Source: Chloroflexota bacterium
GTDB taxonomy: Bacteria; Chloroflexota; Anaerolineae; Aggregatilineales; Phototrophicaceae
Assembly: GCA_026706455.1 (NCBI GenBank)
Contig: JAPOYS010000090.1
Location: 1-63,050, forward strand
Direction: 5' to 3'
Length of the DNA stretch: 63,050 nucleotides
The notes under the pieces: model-generated
Database searches by the model: none
What the model saw: only the letters and a program-made list of their open reading frames with translations
What the model was told of the DNA's origin: nothing
Shown: piece after piece, positions 42,513-50,859 of the stretch
Layout: each line of letters opens with the position of its first letter
How positions within the stretch are numbered: position 1 is the stretch's first letter
Made by a program: the position numbers and the translations under genes

Positions 42513-43123
42513 TAGGCGCTGCCTTTCGCGAGAGCCGTCGCCGTGCCTCGGATGTAATAGTGGAGGCGCGTGGGCGCGGCTTCATAGGTGGCGGCGAAGC
42601 GCAGCGCGTCTTCCGTGCCGTGCGGCTGAACATGAGCAAGCGTCTCGCGGATCAAGCCATCTACCCATTGCGCCTGGAATGTGGCTTCTTCGTTGTATTC
42701 AGCCACGGGAAAGGCGACGCCTCCGCTAACAATCGCGACGACGGCGATGCCGAAAATCAGCGCGGCGATGCCCGCGATGAGGGTAAAGGCGCGGCGATTG
42801 GCGCGGCGTATATCGGCGGGCGTCATCGCTGCCTGCGCCAGACGCTGTAACAGGCGCTCGCGTTCGTAGCCGCGGCTGAAGTCCAGCGCTCGCGCTGCTG
42901 CCAGGGCGACGGGCCGGGCGCTGCTGTCCGTGAGTATAGGCAGGATATGCGCGCGTTCGCGCCGCGCGCTTTCGATCTCGGCTTGCACATGCGGGTCGGC
43001 GTTTGACTGCTTCGAGACAAGAACGATCAGAATGGGAACTGACACCTGAAAAGTGTCGGCGAGATCATCGCGAATCATCTCGGCAAGCGGCTGTCTATCG
43101 CGCGAGTAGGTGATGCGGATCAT
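42512..43123 (-). CDS. TIR-like domain membrane protein
   Basis: A 203-residue protein. The N-terminal region (about 1-80) resembles a shortened TIR domain: ITYSRDRQPLAEMIRDDL corresponds to the first strand and helix, PILIVLVSKQSNADPHVQAEIESARRERAHILPIL to the second half. The glutamate Glu49 in HVQAEIESA sits where the catalytic Glu of NAD-cleaving TIR domains lies. The middle part of a normal TIR (about 40 residues including the BB loop) is missing. A transmembrane helix at about 112-135 and an unrecognised C-terminal domain of 65 residues follow. First gene of the three-gene unit with the monooxygenase and propeller. Possible immune or signalling role. Confidence 0.6.
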   Translation of the reverse strand: MIRITYSRDRQPLAEMIRDDLADTFQVSVPILIVLVSKQSNADPHVQAEIESARRERAHILPILTDSSARPVALAAARALDFSRGYERERLLQRLAQAAMTPADIRRANRRAFTLIAGIAALIFGIAVVAIVSGGVAFPVAEYNEEATFQAQWVDGLIRETLAHVQPHGTEDALRFAATYEAAPTRLHYYIRGTATALAKGSA

Positions 43124-43263
43124 CGGCGCTTGTTTCTCTCGCTATTGTGAAAATATGTACAAGCCATTGTTCCATTCTCGGAACGGCTTGCCAAGTATCG
43201 CATTTGGCTGGAGGACTATCAAGCGCGCGCCGTCGGCCGCCTATACGACCCGTCAACGTCATC

Positions 43264-43332
43264 TGTAGGGGCTACCTGTCAGATCGCCCGCGCCTATTCG
43301 AAACTGCAAAAGGGCGACCCAGGGGTCGCCCA
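43264..43332. repeat. REP-like palindromes (two units)
   Basis: Degenerate GTAGGGG...CGCCCG unit at 43264-43290 and a clean GGGCGACCCAGGGGTCGCCC at 43312-43331, just downstream of the nucleotidyltransferase stop. Confidence 0.6.
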
Positions 43333-43358
43333 CAAATCTTCTGTGCCGACGCTGACCG

Positions 43359-44081
43359 TCAGGCAGGGCTTTGGGGCGCTGGTATCCACCGCGCGACATC
43401 GACCGATTGCGCCGCTTCCAGCGCGGCCGGATCGCCGATGGGCAGCCAGAACGGCGTCTCGACCACGGCGACGCTTCGGTCGCGGGCGGCCGCCGAAACA
43501 TAATCCGTGATCTCAAACTCGCCCCGCGCCGATCTGCCAGGCTGATATTGGAAGACCGCGCGCGTGAATTTGTAGGCGCCACTGTTGCAGGCGGCGGGCG
43601 CGGCATATTTGCCCGGCGGCGGCTTTTCGTCGATGCATAGGAAAGCGCCAGTCCCAGCCCGCCGGACGACGCCAAAGTCGGCGTAATCTCGGCGCGGGCT
43701 GGCAAGCAGGCCGAATTCGTGCAGGCTGAGCGCGCCCAGCGCCGATGCCGCGTACAAATCATCGCCATTGATAACCAGAAAGTCCTCGCTGGCCAAATGC
43801 TCGCGACAGCAGCGCAAGGCGTGACCGGTGCCCTGCGGGGCCGGGCGCTGCTCGATGAGCCTGTATTCGGCGAAAATCGTCTGCTCGCGCATGTATGCGG
43901 CGATCTGTTCCTTCAAGTAGTGGACGACCACCAACACGCGCTCGACGATGCCGCGCAGGCTGAGCAGCGACCAGGCGAGAATCGGTCTGTCATTCAGCTT
44001 TAAGAGGGGTTTCGGCTTTGTTAGCGTCAGCGGACGCATGCGCGTTCCCGCGCCGCCCGCCAGGATAATGCCGTCCATCAA
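43359..44081 (-). CDS. Sugar-phosphate nucleotidyltransferase
   Basis: A 240-residue NTP-transferase that makes an NDP-sugar from a sugar 1-phosphate and NTP. The nucleotide-binding signature GIILAGGAGTRMRPLTLTKPKPLL (about residues 4-27) is complete, and the strand FLVINGDDLYA supplies the metal-binding Asp. The protein is shorter than RmlA and lacks a C-terminal hexapeptide domain, like mannose-1-phosphate guanylyltransferase-type short forms. Which sugar is unknown. It lies 9 bases from the acidic protein gene, possibly in the same transcript. Confidence 0.87.
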   Translation of the reverse strand: MMDGIILAGGAGTRMRPLTLTKPKPLLKLNDRPILAWSLLSLRGIVERVLVVVHYLKEQIAAYMREQTIFAEYRLIEQRPAPQGTGHALRCCREHLASEDFLVINGDDLYAASALGALSLHEFGLLASPRRDYADFGVVRRAGTGAFLCIDEKPPPGKYAAPAACNSGAYKFTRAVFQYQPGRSARGEFEITDYVSAAARDRSVAVVETPFWLPIGDPAALEAAQSVDVARWIPAPQSPA

Positions 44082-44090
44082 TAGGGGCGC

Positions 44091-44633
44091 TTAGCGCAGG
44101 TCATCGTAGTACTCGGCGTCGCCTTCTTCTTCTTCGGCGAACTCGCCTTCGCGGAAAGACGGGATGATCGCATCGTCATCGCCGTAGAGATCGTGGTAGC
44201 TGCTGATGTCCTCATCGTCCAGGTCGTAGCCTTCATCGTCGAGATCATCGTCTTCCAGGTCGATATCGATGTAATCTTCGATCAAGGATTCAACATCTTC
44301 CAGCAATTCCTCGACATCCTCCAAATCTTCAGCGGATGATTCCGTCTCGTCGACATCCTCCAGACTTTCGAGCGAGACCAGCTCCGGCTCTTCTGGCTCG
44401 GCCAGCAGCGCGAGCGCTGGCTGCAATTCAAGCGCTTCATCCAGCGCCACATCGAAATCGCTCGGATCCTCAAGTTCGTCAAGCGCCGCCAAATCGGCCG
44501 CTGTTGGTTCTTGAATGCTGTCCAGATTGGCTTGGGCGCCCCGCATCAGCAAATCGAGTATGGATGGAGGGCCCTTGTCTTCAGCGCCCTCGCGCGGACC
44601 CGCGTCGCCTGGACCTGGCGAAATGCCTGACAT
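44091..44633 (-). CDS. Highly acidic low-complexity protein
   Basis: A 180-residue protein rich in Asp and Glu, with runs such as DLEDVEELLEDVESLIEDY and DLEDDDLDDEGYDLDDED. There is a short Pro/Gly-rich N-terminus and no cysteines, transmembrane segments or motifs. Predicted to be intrinsically disordered, possibly binding basic proteins, calcium or DNA-binding partners. The reading frame is uninterrupted and lies between two conserved genes on the same strand with short gaps (9 and 24 bases), which supports it as real. I do not recognise it. Confidence 0.65.
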   Translation of the reverse strand: MSGISPGPGDAGPREGAEDKGPPSILDLLMRGAQANLDSIQEPTAADLAALDELEDPSDFDVALDEALELQPALALLAEPEEPELVSLESLEDVDETESSAEDLEDVEELLEDVESLIEDYIDIDLEDDDLDDEGYDLDDEDISSYHDLYGDDDAIIPSFREGEFAEEEEGDAEYYDDLR

Positions 44634-44657
44634 GATCTCCCGCTCCCTTGGCCGGGC

Positions 44658-45236
44658 TCAAGCCATCGTCAATTCAACTATAGCGCAAAAATATGAATGT
44701 AGCCGCAAATCGCCGGTTAATTCGGGGTGGAAGGCGGTCGCCAGCAGACGCCCTTGACGGACGGCGACGATGCGCCCGTCAGCCAGCCGCCCCAGCACAT
44801 CGACTTGCGGCTCGACAGCGGTGACAACCGGCGCGCGAATGAAGACGGCGTGGAATGGCTCGCCCGCCAGCCCGGCAATCGGCAAGTCGGTTTCGAAGCT
44901 GTCAATCTGCCGGCCGAATGCGTTGCGGTCGACGGTGATATCCATCGCGCCCAGGATCGGCTGTTCGTCAATGCCGATATCCTTCGCCAGGAAGATCATG
45001 CCGGCGCAGGTGCCCCAAGTCGGTTTCGTCTTGGCGAAGCGCCGCAGCGGCTCGATCAAGCCGTAGGTGGCCGCCAGTTTGCCGATGGTCGTGCTTTCGC
45101 CGCCAGGGATGATCAAGCCGTCCAGGTCGGCCAGTTGCTGCGGCAGGCGCGCCTCGACCGCTTCGACGCCGAGCTGGCGCAGCATCTTGATATGCTCGAT
45201 GAAGGCGCCCTGCAGCGCGAGTACGCCGATCTTCAC
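44658..45236 (-). CDS. pdxT: Pyridoxal 5'-phosphate synthase glutaminase subunit
   Basis: Releases ammonia from glutamine and delivers it to PdxS for vitamin B6 synthesis. The triad residues are Cys77 in WGTCAGMIFLA and the His/Glu pair in the C-terminal AFHPELTGD; the GGESTT loop (45-50) is also diagnostic. The GTG at 45236 is the natural start, as it directly opens the first strand KIGVLALQGAF; an upstream in-frame ATG would add unconserved residues. The partner pdxS is not in the window. Confidence 0.92.
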   Translation of the reverse strand: MKIGVLALQGAFIEHIKMLRQLGVEAVEARLPQQLADLDGLIIPGGESTTIGKLAATYGLIEPLRRFAKTKPTWGTCAGMIFLAKDIGIDEQPILGAMDITVDRNAFGRQIDSFETDLPIAGLAGEPFHAVFIRAPVVTAVEPQVDVLGRLADGRIVAVRQGRLLATAFHPELTGDLRLHSYFCAIVELTMA

Positions 45237-45345
45237 TTCTGACCGCCAAGGTTGCGAACCGCAAAGCAACTATTATCGGCGCTAAGCTCGCTCGCGCCAA
45301 TACCGCATCCCGCCAATACGACCGTTCCCGCCGCCAACGAACTGT

Positions 45346-45549
45346 AAGGCTTGTCCGCTACTGGGAGGTTGACGCACAATTCTACCCCCATCCCCCGGCC
45401 CCTTCCCCCACAAGGAGGGAAGGGGAGCTAGAAACTCCGAAATCTGCGAAAAAGCCCCTCCCTCTTTATGGGGGAGGGGTTTGGGGTGGGGGTATGGAGA
45501 CATAAACTACTCAAACAACCGCACTTTGACGCACTATCGGACAAGCTTT
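45346..45549. mobile_element. MITE-like 205-bp element, copy 1
   Basis: Ends are AAGGCTTGTCCG and its inverse CGGACAAGCTTT, about 18 bp of imperfect terminal inverted repeat in total. The interior contains a C-rich half, a G-rich GGGGGAGGGG hairpin and no gene. The copy at 58251-58455 is nearly identical over its whole length, differing by one inserted G and a few substitutions. No transposase is in the window. Confidence 0.75.
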
Positions 45550-45688
45550 GTAGGGGCGACATGCCATGTCGCTCCCGCGCCAACGAATCGCGCATCCAAA
45601 GGGCGAGTCACCGCCCGCCCCTGCGAGATGCTGGCCCGTCGCGCGTACGGGCGGTTGGCAGGTTGGCCGCCAGTCAATCTGGAAGGAT
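45550..45688. repeat. Repeat-rich stretch with REP-like units
   Basis: GTAGGGGCGACATGCCATGTCGCTCCC (45551-45577) is a stem GGGCGACAT/ATGTCGC; further degenerate units follow to about 45625. The remainder up to the DtxR gene shows nothing else. Confidence 0.55.
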
Positions 45689-46366
45689 TTACTCAATGAC
45701 TTCCGCGCGTATCAGCTGCGCCAAGCTATTGCCGATGATGCGAAACTCCTGCCCCAGCTTGAGCTGCATGGGACCGTCGAAGGGCGCGATATGGATGACC
45801 TCGCATTCCTGACCGGGTACCAGCCCCAACGCCTCCATATATTGCAGGCGGTCGTATTCGCGCGTGATCAAGCGGCTGATGCGGATTCTCTTGCCAGCCT
45901 CAATCTGCGATAGCGCGACGTCATTGCTCGGCGCTAACGCCCCCTGCGCGTCCGGAATCGGCTCTCCGTGCGGGCAGGCGGTCGGCTCGCCGGTCATCTC
46001 GTACATGCGCTGCACGACCGCGTCGCTCAAGCCGTCGCTGAGGCGCTGCGCCTCTTCATGCACCGAAAGCCAATCGATGTTCATCACCTGCACAAGAAAG
46101 GCTTCAGCGATGCGCTGGCGGCGGATAAACTTTAGCGCTTCGGTCCGCCCCCGCTCAGTGATGCTGATGCCTTGATAGCGTTGGTGAACCAGCAGACCAA
46201 GTTCGCTCATGCGGTTGACCATGCGGTTGACGGCTGGCGGACTGACGAGCAGCCATTCAGCCAACTGCGAGCTGGTGACATATTCCGCTGGTTCCGGCTG
46301 GCGGTCAATGAGCCGATAAATCTCGGCTATATTGGCGCGCATCTTGCTGCTGAGCTCGCCGGGCAT
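45689..46366 (-). CDS. DtxR/MntR-family metal-dependent repressor with FeoA domain
   Basis: A 225-residue regulator with the DtxR layout: an N-terminal winged helix-turn-helix (about 5-65, with SSQLAEWLLVSPPAVNRMVNRMSELGLL), a dimerisation and metal-binding domain with the characteristic acidic/His/Cys residues around HEEAQRLSDGLSD and CPHGEPIPD, and a C-terminal FeoA/SH3-like domain (about 150-225). It should bind Mn2+ or Fe2+ and repress transport or oxidative-stress genes. No metal transporter is adjacent. Confidence 0.9.
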   Translation of the reverse strand: MPGELSSKMRANIAEIYRLIDRQPEPAEYVTSSQLAEWLLVSPPAVNRMVNRMSELGLLVHQRYQGISITERGRTEALKFIRRQRIAEAFLVQVMNIDWLSVHEEAQRLSDGLSDAVVQRMYEMTGEPTACPHGEPIPDAQGALAPSNDVALSQIEAGKRIRISRLITREYDRLQYMEALGLVPGQECEVIHIAPFDGPMQLKLGQEFRIIGNSLAQLIRAEVIE

Positions 46367-46488
46367 AGGCTACTCACAACTTCCGAACAGGGTTTGCTAT
46401 GGACTGAATTGGACTAAACCGGCTCATTTGATTGGCGCATTGTGGGGAGCGTGACGGTGGCTCGCCCGCCCGTCCATCGCGCCGCCGC

Positions 46489-47220
46489 CTACAAACCATG
46501 TTCGAGACGCGTGATCAGACGCTCGGGCATGTTGAGATCGAGCATGCGGCGCTGCACGGCTTTGACATTGTAGGGGATGCGGCGGTGCTCAAAAACGCCC
46601 GTCGTCATGTTGAGGATGCCGTAGGCGGCGTCTGGATTCTGGTCGCGCGGCTGCCCAATGCTGCCCGGATTGATGATTTGCCGCTGGCCGTTGAGCGTCC
46701 GCGGCGCGTTGTATTCGGGCTGCGCCGAGGCCGCGTCGCCGCTCTCGTCAGCAATTGTGTAGATCACCGGCTGATGCGTATGCCCGACGAAACAATAAGG
46801 CGTCTCAAAATGCGGGAAGTTCAAGGCGGCGATGCTTGGCTCGAGGATGTACTCCCAGATCGGCTCGCGCGGGCTGGCGTGCACCAGCGTGTACTCGCCG
46901 ATGACAAAGGTGACCGGCAGCGCTTCGAGCCAGCGGGTATTCTCGTCAGTCAGCGTTTTTTGCGTCCATTCGACGGCGCGGCGCGCGTCCGGGTTGAAGG
47001 TGCGCGCGTCCAGCCGATTCAGCGCCGCCCAGTCATGATTGCCAGCCAAGCACAACTGCGGCAATTCCTTCAAACGCTCGACGCATTCGTTGGGGTCGGG
47101 ACCATAACCGACGACATCGCCCAAACACCAGACAAAATCCCACTCGCCCTGGCAGTGCTCCAGCACCGCTTCAAACGCGGTGTAATTGGCGTGAATGTCG
47201 GAGATGACGAGGATGCGCAT
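46489..47220 (-). CDS. Metallophosphoesterase, YfcE-like (second)
   Basis: A 243-residue calcineurin-like phosphoesterase. Motifs: SDIHAN (Asp7, His9 by position), GDVVGYGPDP, GNHDW with the catalytic Asn and His, and GHTHQP, with NPGSIGQPRD at the end. It differs from the gene at 20780 in having a true GNHD (versus GNTD) motif. The ATG at 47220 begins the first strand. Substrate unknown. Confidence 0.88.
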   Translation of the reverse strand: MRILVISDIHANYTAFEAVLEHCQGEWDFVWCLGDVVGYGPDPNECVERLKELPQLCLAGNHDWAALNRLDARTFNPDARRAVEWTQKTLTDENTRWLEALPVTFVIGEYTLVHASPREPIWEYILEPSIAALNFPHFETPYCFVGHTHQPVIYTIADESGDAASAQPEYNAPRTLNGQRQIINPGSIGQPRDQNPDAAYGILNMTTGVFEHRRIPYNVKAVQRRMLDLNMPERLITRLEHGL

Positions 47221-47331
47221 GGATTCCTCTCTTGCTGCCAATTTCAGCTTGCATCTTATCATGCTTTAGGGGCGCGCGCACCTGACGGTTTCGCGCCGTT
47301 TGGCTGTCGCTCCGCCCACTGACGAGTGGTG

Positions 47332-47402
47332 TAGGGACGCGCCTTGGCTCGCCCTCCACGATTGCGACGGTCGGGCGGGCAATTCACAGAATCGCCCCTA
47401 CA
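47332..47402. repeat. REP-like units
   Basis: GTAGGGACGCGCCTTGGCTCGCCC (47332-47355) and GGGCGGGCAATTCACAGAATCGCCCCTAC (47374-47402). Confidence 0.55.
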
Positions 47403-47508
47403 ATTGGCGTTGACGCGCGGGCTTGCCGGCGGCTCGCCCCAGCATTTGATTGCCGCCCGCGGGAACGTGTTATTATGGACTCATTCAGATCAGCAAAGGA
47501 GCAATGCG

Positions 47509-47826
47509 ATGTTTTTTGAATTGCGCGTTTATGCCATGCAGCCCGGTAAAGGACCTGAATTCGTCAAATACATGGATGAAGAGCTTATCCCCTATCAGCG
47601 CTCTAGGGGCATGACCATATTGGCCTCCTTTCTCAACGACGCCGAAGACACCTATGTCTGGATTCGCCGTTTCAAAGATGAAGCGGAAAAGGAAGCGCTT
47701 TACGATGCCGTATATAACAATGACTACTGGCGGGATGAGATCGCGCCGAAGCTGCCCGCGCTGATGGATGTCGACAATCTGGATGTGACCATCCTGCGAG
47801 CGACGCCGCGCTCTTATATGCAGTAG
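47509..47826 (+). CDS. NIPSNAP family protein
   Basis: A 105-residue NIPSNAP/dimeric alpha-beta barrel protein. It starts MFFELRVYAMQPGKGPEFVKYM, the family's typical first strand and helix, and has the YVWIRRFKDEAEKEALYDAVY segment. Function of bacterial members is not established. The ATG at 47509 follows AAAGGAG. The formamidase gene starts about 20 bases after its stop, so they are probably cotranscribed. Confidence 0.82.
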   Translation: MFFELRVYAMQPGKGPEFVKYMDEELIPYQRSRGMTILASFLNDAEDTYVWIRRFKDEAEKEALYDAVYNNDYWRDEIAPKLPALMDVDNLDVTILRATPRSYMQ

Positions 47827-47846
47827 GGCGAAAAAGGTGCATGTGC

Positions 47847-48773
47847 ATGACTGAACATTACCTTGACGACAGCGTCATCCAGCCCTATTGGGACAACTCC
47901 ATCGAGCCGCGTCTGGAGATCAAGGGGGGCGACACGGTCGTCTTCGATTGCCTGGAGGCGAATGGACAGATCGAGCCGCATTGGACGGTCGCCGATTACG
48001 AGCATGTAGACCGCAGCAAGATCCACGCCTTGAACGGATCGGTCTGGATCAAGGGCGCCGAGCCGGGCGACGCGCTTGAGATCGATATCCTCGACATGCG
48101 GCACAAGGGCTGGGGCTGGTCAGCGCATCGGCCCGGCATGGGTTTGCTGCCGGAAGATTTCGATACCAGCTATCTGCATCATTGGCGCATCGACGGCGAT
48201 ACTTGCTATTCGACCGAGCTCGATCATATCAGTCTGCCCTTTGAGCCACACCCGGGCGTGGTTGGCGTGGCGCCGCGGGAGAAGGGCAGGTTCAACACCT
48301 TTCCGCCGCGGGCAAACGGCGGCAACCTTGATGTGCGTGATATGGTCATTGGTTCGACGGTCTGGCTGCCGGTGCTGGTGGAAGGCGCTCTCTTCGCGAC
48401 CGGCGATTGCCACGCGGCGCAAGGGCAGGGCGAGGTCTGCGTCACTGGCATCGAAGCGCCGATGACGATCACGTTGCGCTTCAAGCTGCTAAAGGGCGTC
48501 AACCTGCCGGAAGTACAACTGCGCCGCCCCAGCCCAATGAGCAAGCTCGATACGCTGGGTTATCACATCACCACCGCGCACGGGCCCGACCTGATGACGA
48601 ACGCCAAAAACGCCGTCCGCTACATGATCGATTGGCTGGAAGCGAATCAGCGCATGAGCCGCAGCCAAGCCTATATCTTGTGCAGCGTCGCCGGCGATTT
48701 GAAGATCAGCGAGATCGTCGACGCGCCCAATTGGGTAGTGTCCTTCCACATGCCTCTGGCGGTGTTCCGTTAG
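47847..48773 (+). CDS. Acetamidase/formamidase family protein
   Basis: A 308-residue amide hydrolase of the FmdA/AmdA group, which releases ammonia from formamide or acetamide. The core shows GGDTVVFDCLEANGQIEPHW, GAEPGDALEIDILDM, and the conserved region FNTFPPRANGGNLDVRDMVIGSTVWLPV with a metal-binding Asp/His arrangement, plus ATGDCHAAQGQGEV. The second Met (47847) is preferred over 47841 because of spacing from AAAAAGG. Preceded by the NIPSNAP gene. Confidence 0.88.
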   Translation: MTEHYLDDSVIQPYWDNSIEPRLEIKGGDTVVFDCLEANGQIEPHWTVADYEHVDRSKIHALNGSVWIKGAEPGDALEIDILDMRHKGWGWSAHRPGMGLLPEDFDTSYLHHWRIDGDTCYSTELDHISLPFEPHPGVVGVAPREKGRFNTFPPRANGGNLDVRDMVIGSTVWLPVLVEGALFATGDCHAAQGQGEVCVTGIEAPMTITLRFKLLKGVNLPEVQLRRPSPMSKLDTLGYHITTAHGPDLMTNAKNAVRYMIDWLEANQRMSRSQAYILCSVAGDLKISEIVDAPNWVVSFHMPLAVFR

Positions 48774-48780
48774 GCTGAGG

Positions 48781-49596
48781 CTACCGATTCTTCAGCCACA
48801 TCAGCCAATAAACGGGCCGGCTCAACGTCCACAGCAGCAGCATCCTCGCGGCGCCGTGATGCTTGCGCGTATAAACCAGCAGGTCGCGGAAGAAGATGCT
48901 GGTGGCGAACCAGCTGCGCGTTGACGACTTCTCATGATGCGTGACGCGCGCCGCCGCCACAAAGCGCATCGGCTTTTGCAAGCGCCGCGCCAAGGTCTCT
49001 TCGGGAAAGTAGAGCAGCAAGTCATCATCCAGCCACAGATCCGCGCGCCGCATCAGCGTGCAGGAGCCGGGGATGACCGCCACATCGCGGTCGCTGCGCC
49101 GGTCCCAATCGCCGTAAGTGAGCTCGCTCGCCAGCGCGCGCTTTTGCCTCGGCAGCAAGTAGCCGAGCGCGGTGTAGCTCATGAGCAGATGCTTGAAGCT
49201 CGGGATCCGCGCGCATGTGTTTTGGATCTCGCCATTGGGATAAACCAGTTGGGCGGTCGCGCCGACATAGTCCGGATTGTCCAGCAGGAAGCGATGCATC
49301 AGCGCCAGGGCATCGGGCGCTGCTTCCGTGTCGGGATTGAGCAGCAGCGCGAAGTCGGCGCTGGCCTCCGCCAAGCCGATATTGTTGCCGCCGCAAAACC
49401 AGGAATTGAGCGACTGCGCCAGCAGCTTGACTTCGGGGAATTCGGCGCGCGTCATTTCGGCGCTGCCATCGGCGGAGGCGTTGTCGACCACGATGACTTC
49501 GAGATCTAGCCCGACGCTGTCTCGCAGCGATAGCAGGCACTTCCGCAGCAGATCGCGCGTGTTGTAACTGACGATGACGACCGACAAGTCGGGCAT
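48781..49596 (-). CDS. Glycosyltransferase family 2, rhamnosyltransferase-like
   Basis: A 271-residue GT2 with SVVIVSYNTRDLL, VDNASADGS and the donor-binding LLNPDTE motif (about residues 86-92), the layout of rhamnosyltransferases such as WbbL. A C-terminal hydrophobic stretch (LLLWTLSRPVYWLMWL) may associate with the membrane. The ATG at 49596 opens the first strand. Acceptor unknown. Confidence 0.85.
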   Translation of the reverse strand: MPDLSVVIVSYNTRDLLRKCLLSLRDSVGLDLEVIVVDNASADGSAEMTRAEFPEVKLLAQSLNSWFCGGNNIGLAEASADFALLLNPDTEAAPDALALMHRFLLDNPDYVGATAQLVYPNGEIQNTCARIPSFKHLLMSYTALGYLLPRQKRALASELTYGDWDRRSDRDVAVIPGSCTLMRRADLWLDDDLLLYFPEETLARRLQKPMRFVAAARVTHHEKSSTRSWFATSIFFRDLLVYTRKHHGAARMLLLWTLSRPVYWLMWLKNR

Positions 49597-49690
49597 GATT
49601 GGCTTTCCCTGTGGCTTCATCCGTCAACTTAGCACAAAGCGCGCAGGATGCAAGCGAGCGTGTATGCCGGCGCGCAGGCCAAACGATGGT

Positions 49691-49768
49691 GTAGGGGCGA
49701 TCCACCAGGTCGCCCGCTGATAGCGTAGATGTAAAGCGGCTGCGGGCGACAAATCTTGTCGCCCCTAC
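49691..49768. repeat. REP-like palindromes (head-to-head pair)
   Basis: GTAGGGGCGATCCACCAGGTCGCCC at 49691-49715 and the opposite orientation GGGCGACAAATCTTGTCGCCCCTAC at 49744-49768, with arms GGGCGACA/TGTCGCCC (one mismatch). Confidence 0.65.
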
Positions 49769-49877
49769 AGCACGCGATGTTCCGCGGACACGGGCGCTGG
49801 GCTTGCCGCGTCTGGTTTTATCGCCCTAACTCCGCTAGCATTTGCATGACAAGGCAAGCGATTATGGGAGACGGATA

Positions 49878-50738
49878 ATGAAATTTGGAGTTGTATTTCC
49901 GCAGACGCAGATCGGCGCGGATCCGATTGTATTGCGCGATTTTGTCCAAGCGGCTGAGGGCATGGGTTACCATCATCTGCTGGCTTATGACCACGTGCTG
50001 GGCGCCAACCCCGAGCGGCTCGGCTGGGAGGCGGGCCGACCCTACAATTACCATGACATGTTCCACGAGCCTTTCACGCTCTTCTCGTGGATGGCCGGCT
50101 TCACCGAGACGATCGGCTTCATGACCGGCGTCCTAATCCTGCCGCAGCGGCAGACGGCGCTGGTGGCGAAGCAGGCGACCCAGCTCGATTTGCTCTCCGG
50201 CGGGCGCTTCCGCCTGGGCATCGGCATCGGCTGGAATGAAGTCGAGTACACCTCGCTGGGCTGCGATTTCAGCACGCGCGGCGCCCGCTGTGAAGAACAG
50301 ATCGCCGTATTGCGCGAATTGTGGACGAAGGAATTGGTGACCTATGACGGACAATTCGACCAGATCGACGAGGCTGGCATCAACCCCTTGCCGCCGCAGC
50401 CGATACCGATCTGGATCGGCGGCTATGCTGATGTCGTCTTGCGCCGCGCCGGGCGCTTGAGCGATGGCTATCTGGCGCAGGAAGGTCCGGTGGAAGATGC
50501 CAAGCCGATGATTGAGGCTTTCTTCGCCTATGCCGAAGAAGCGGGCCGCGCCGGGCAGGTCGGCTTGCATACGCGTCTGCGGACAGAACATACACCCGAA
50601 AGCGAATGGGAAGCGCTTGTCGCCGGCTGGCAGGCGATCGGCGCGACTGAGCTGGCTGTCTATCCCCACGGCGAAGTTCTCGACGAATACCTCGCCCGCC
50701 TTCAGCGCTTCAAGGACATGTTTGGCGTTTCCAATTGA
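49878..50738 (+). CDS. LLM-class F420-dependent oxidoreductase
   Basis: A 286-residue TIM-barrel protein of the luciferase-like group, usually using coenzyme F420 or FMN. MKFGVVFPQTQIGADP, the substrate/cofactor region GVLILPQRQTALVAKQ and the LGIGIGWNEVEYTSLG motif are typical, as is PIWIGGYADVVLRRAG. The substrate is unknown. The ATG at 49878 follows GGGAG. F420-type enzymes fit the proposed Chloroflexota origin but do not prove it. Confidence 0.88.
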   Translation: MKFGVVFPQTQIGADPIVLRDFVQAAEGMGYHHLLAYDHVLGANPERLGWEAGRPYNYHDMFHEPFTLFSWMAGFTETIGFMTGVLILPQRQTALVAKQATQLDLLSGGRFRLGIGIGWNEVEYTSLGCDFSTRGARCEEQIAVLRELWTKELVTYDGQFDQIDEAGINPLPPQPIPIWIGGYADVVLRRAGRLSDGYLAQEGPVEDAKPMIEAFFAYAEEAGRAGQVGLHTRLRTEHTPESEWEALVAGWQAIGATELAVYPHGEVLDEYLARLQRFKDMFGVSN

Positions 50739-50760
50739 CCAATGAATTGTTTGCGGCGGC

Positions 50761-50833
50761 GGGCGACATGATATGTCGCCCCTACATACATCTACGCGCA
50801 AGAGACCTGTAGGGGCGACCAACCTGGTCGCCC
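50761..50833. repeat. REP-like palindromes (two units)
   Basis: GGGCGACATGATATGTCGCCCCTAC (50761-50785) and GTAGGGGCGACCAACCTGGTCGCCC (50809-50833). The two have different arm endings (ACAT versus ACC), each matched in its partner arm. Confidence 0.75.
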
Positions 50834-50859
50834 GTCGCGCGATGGATTGAGAGGGACCC

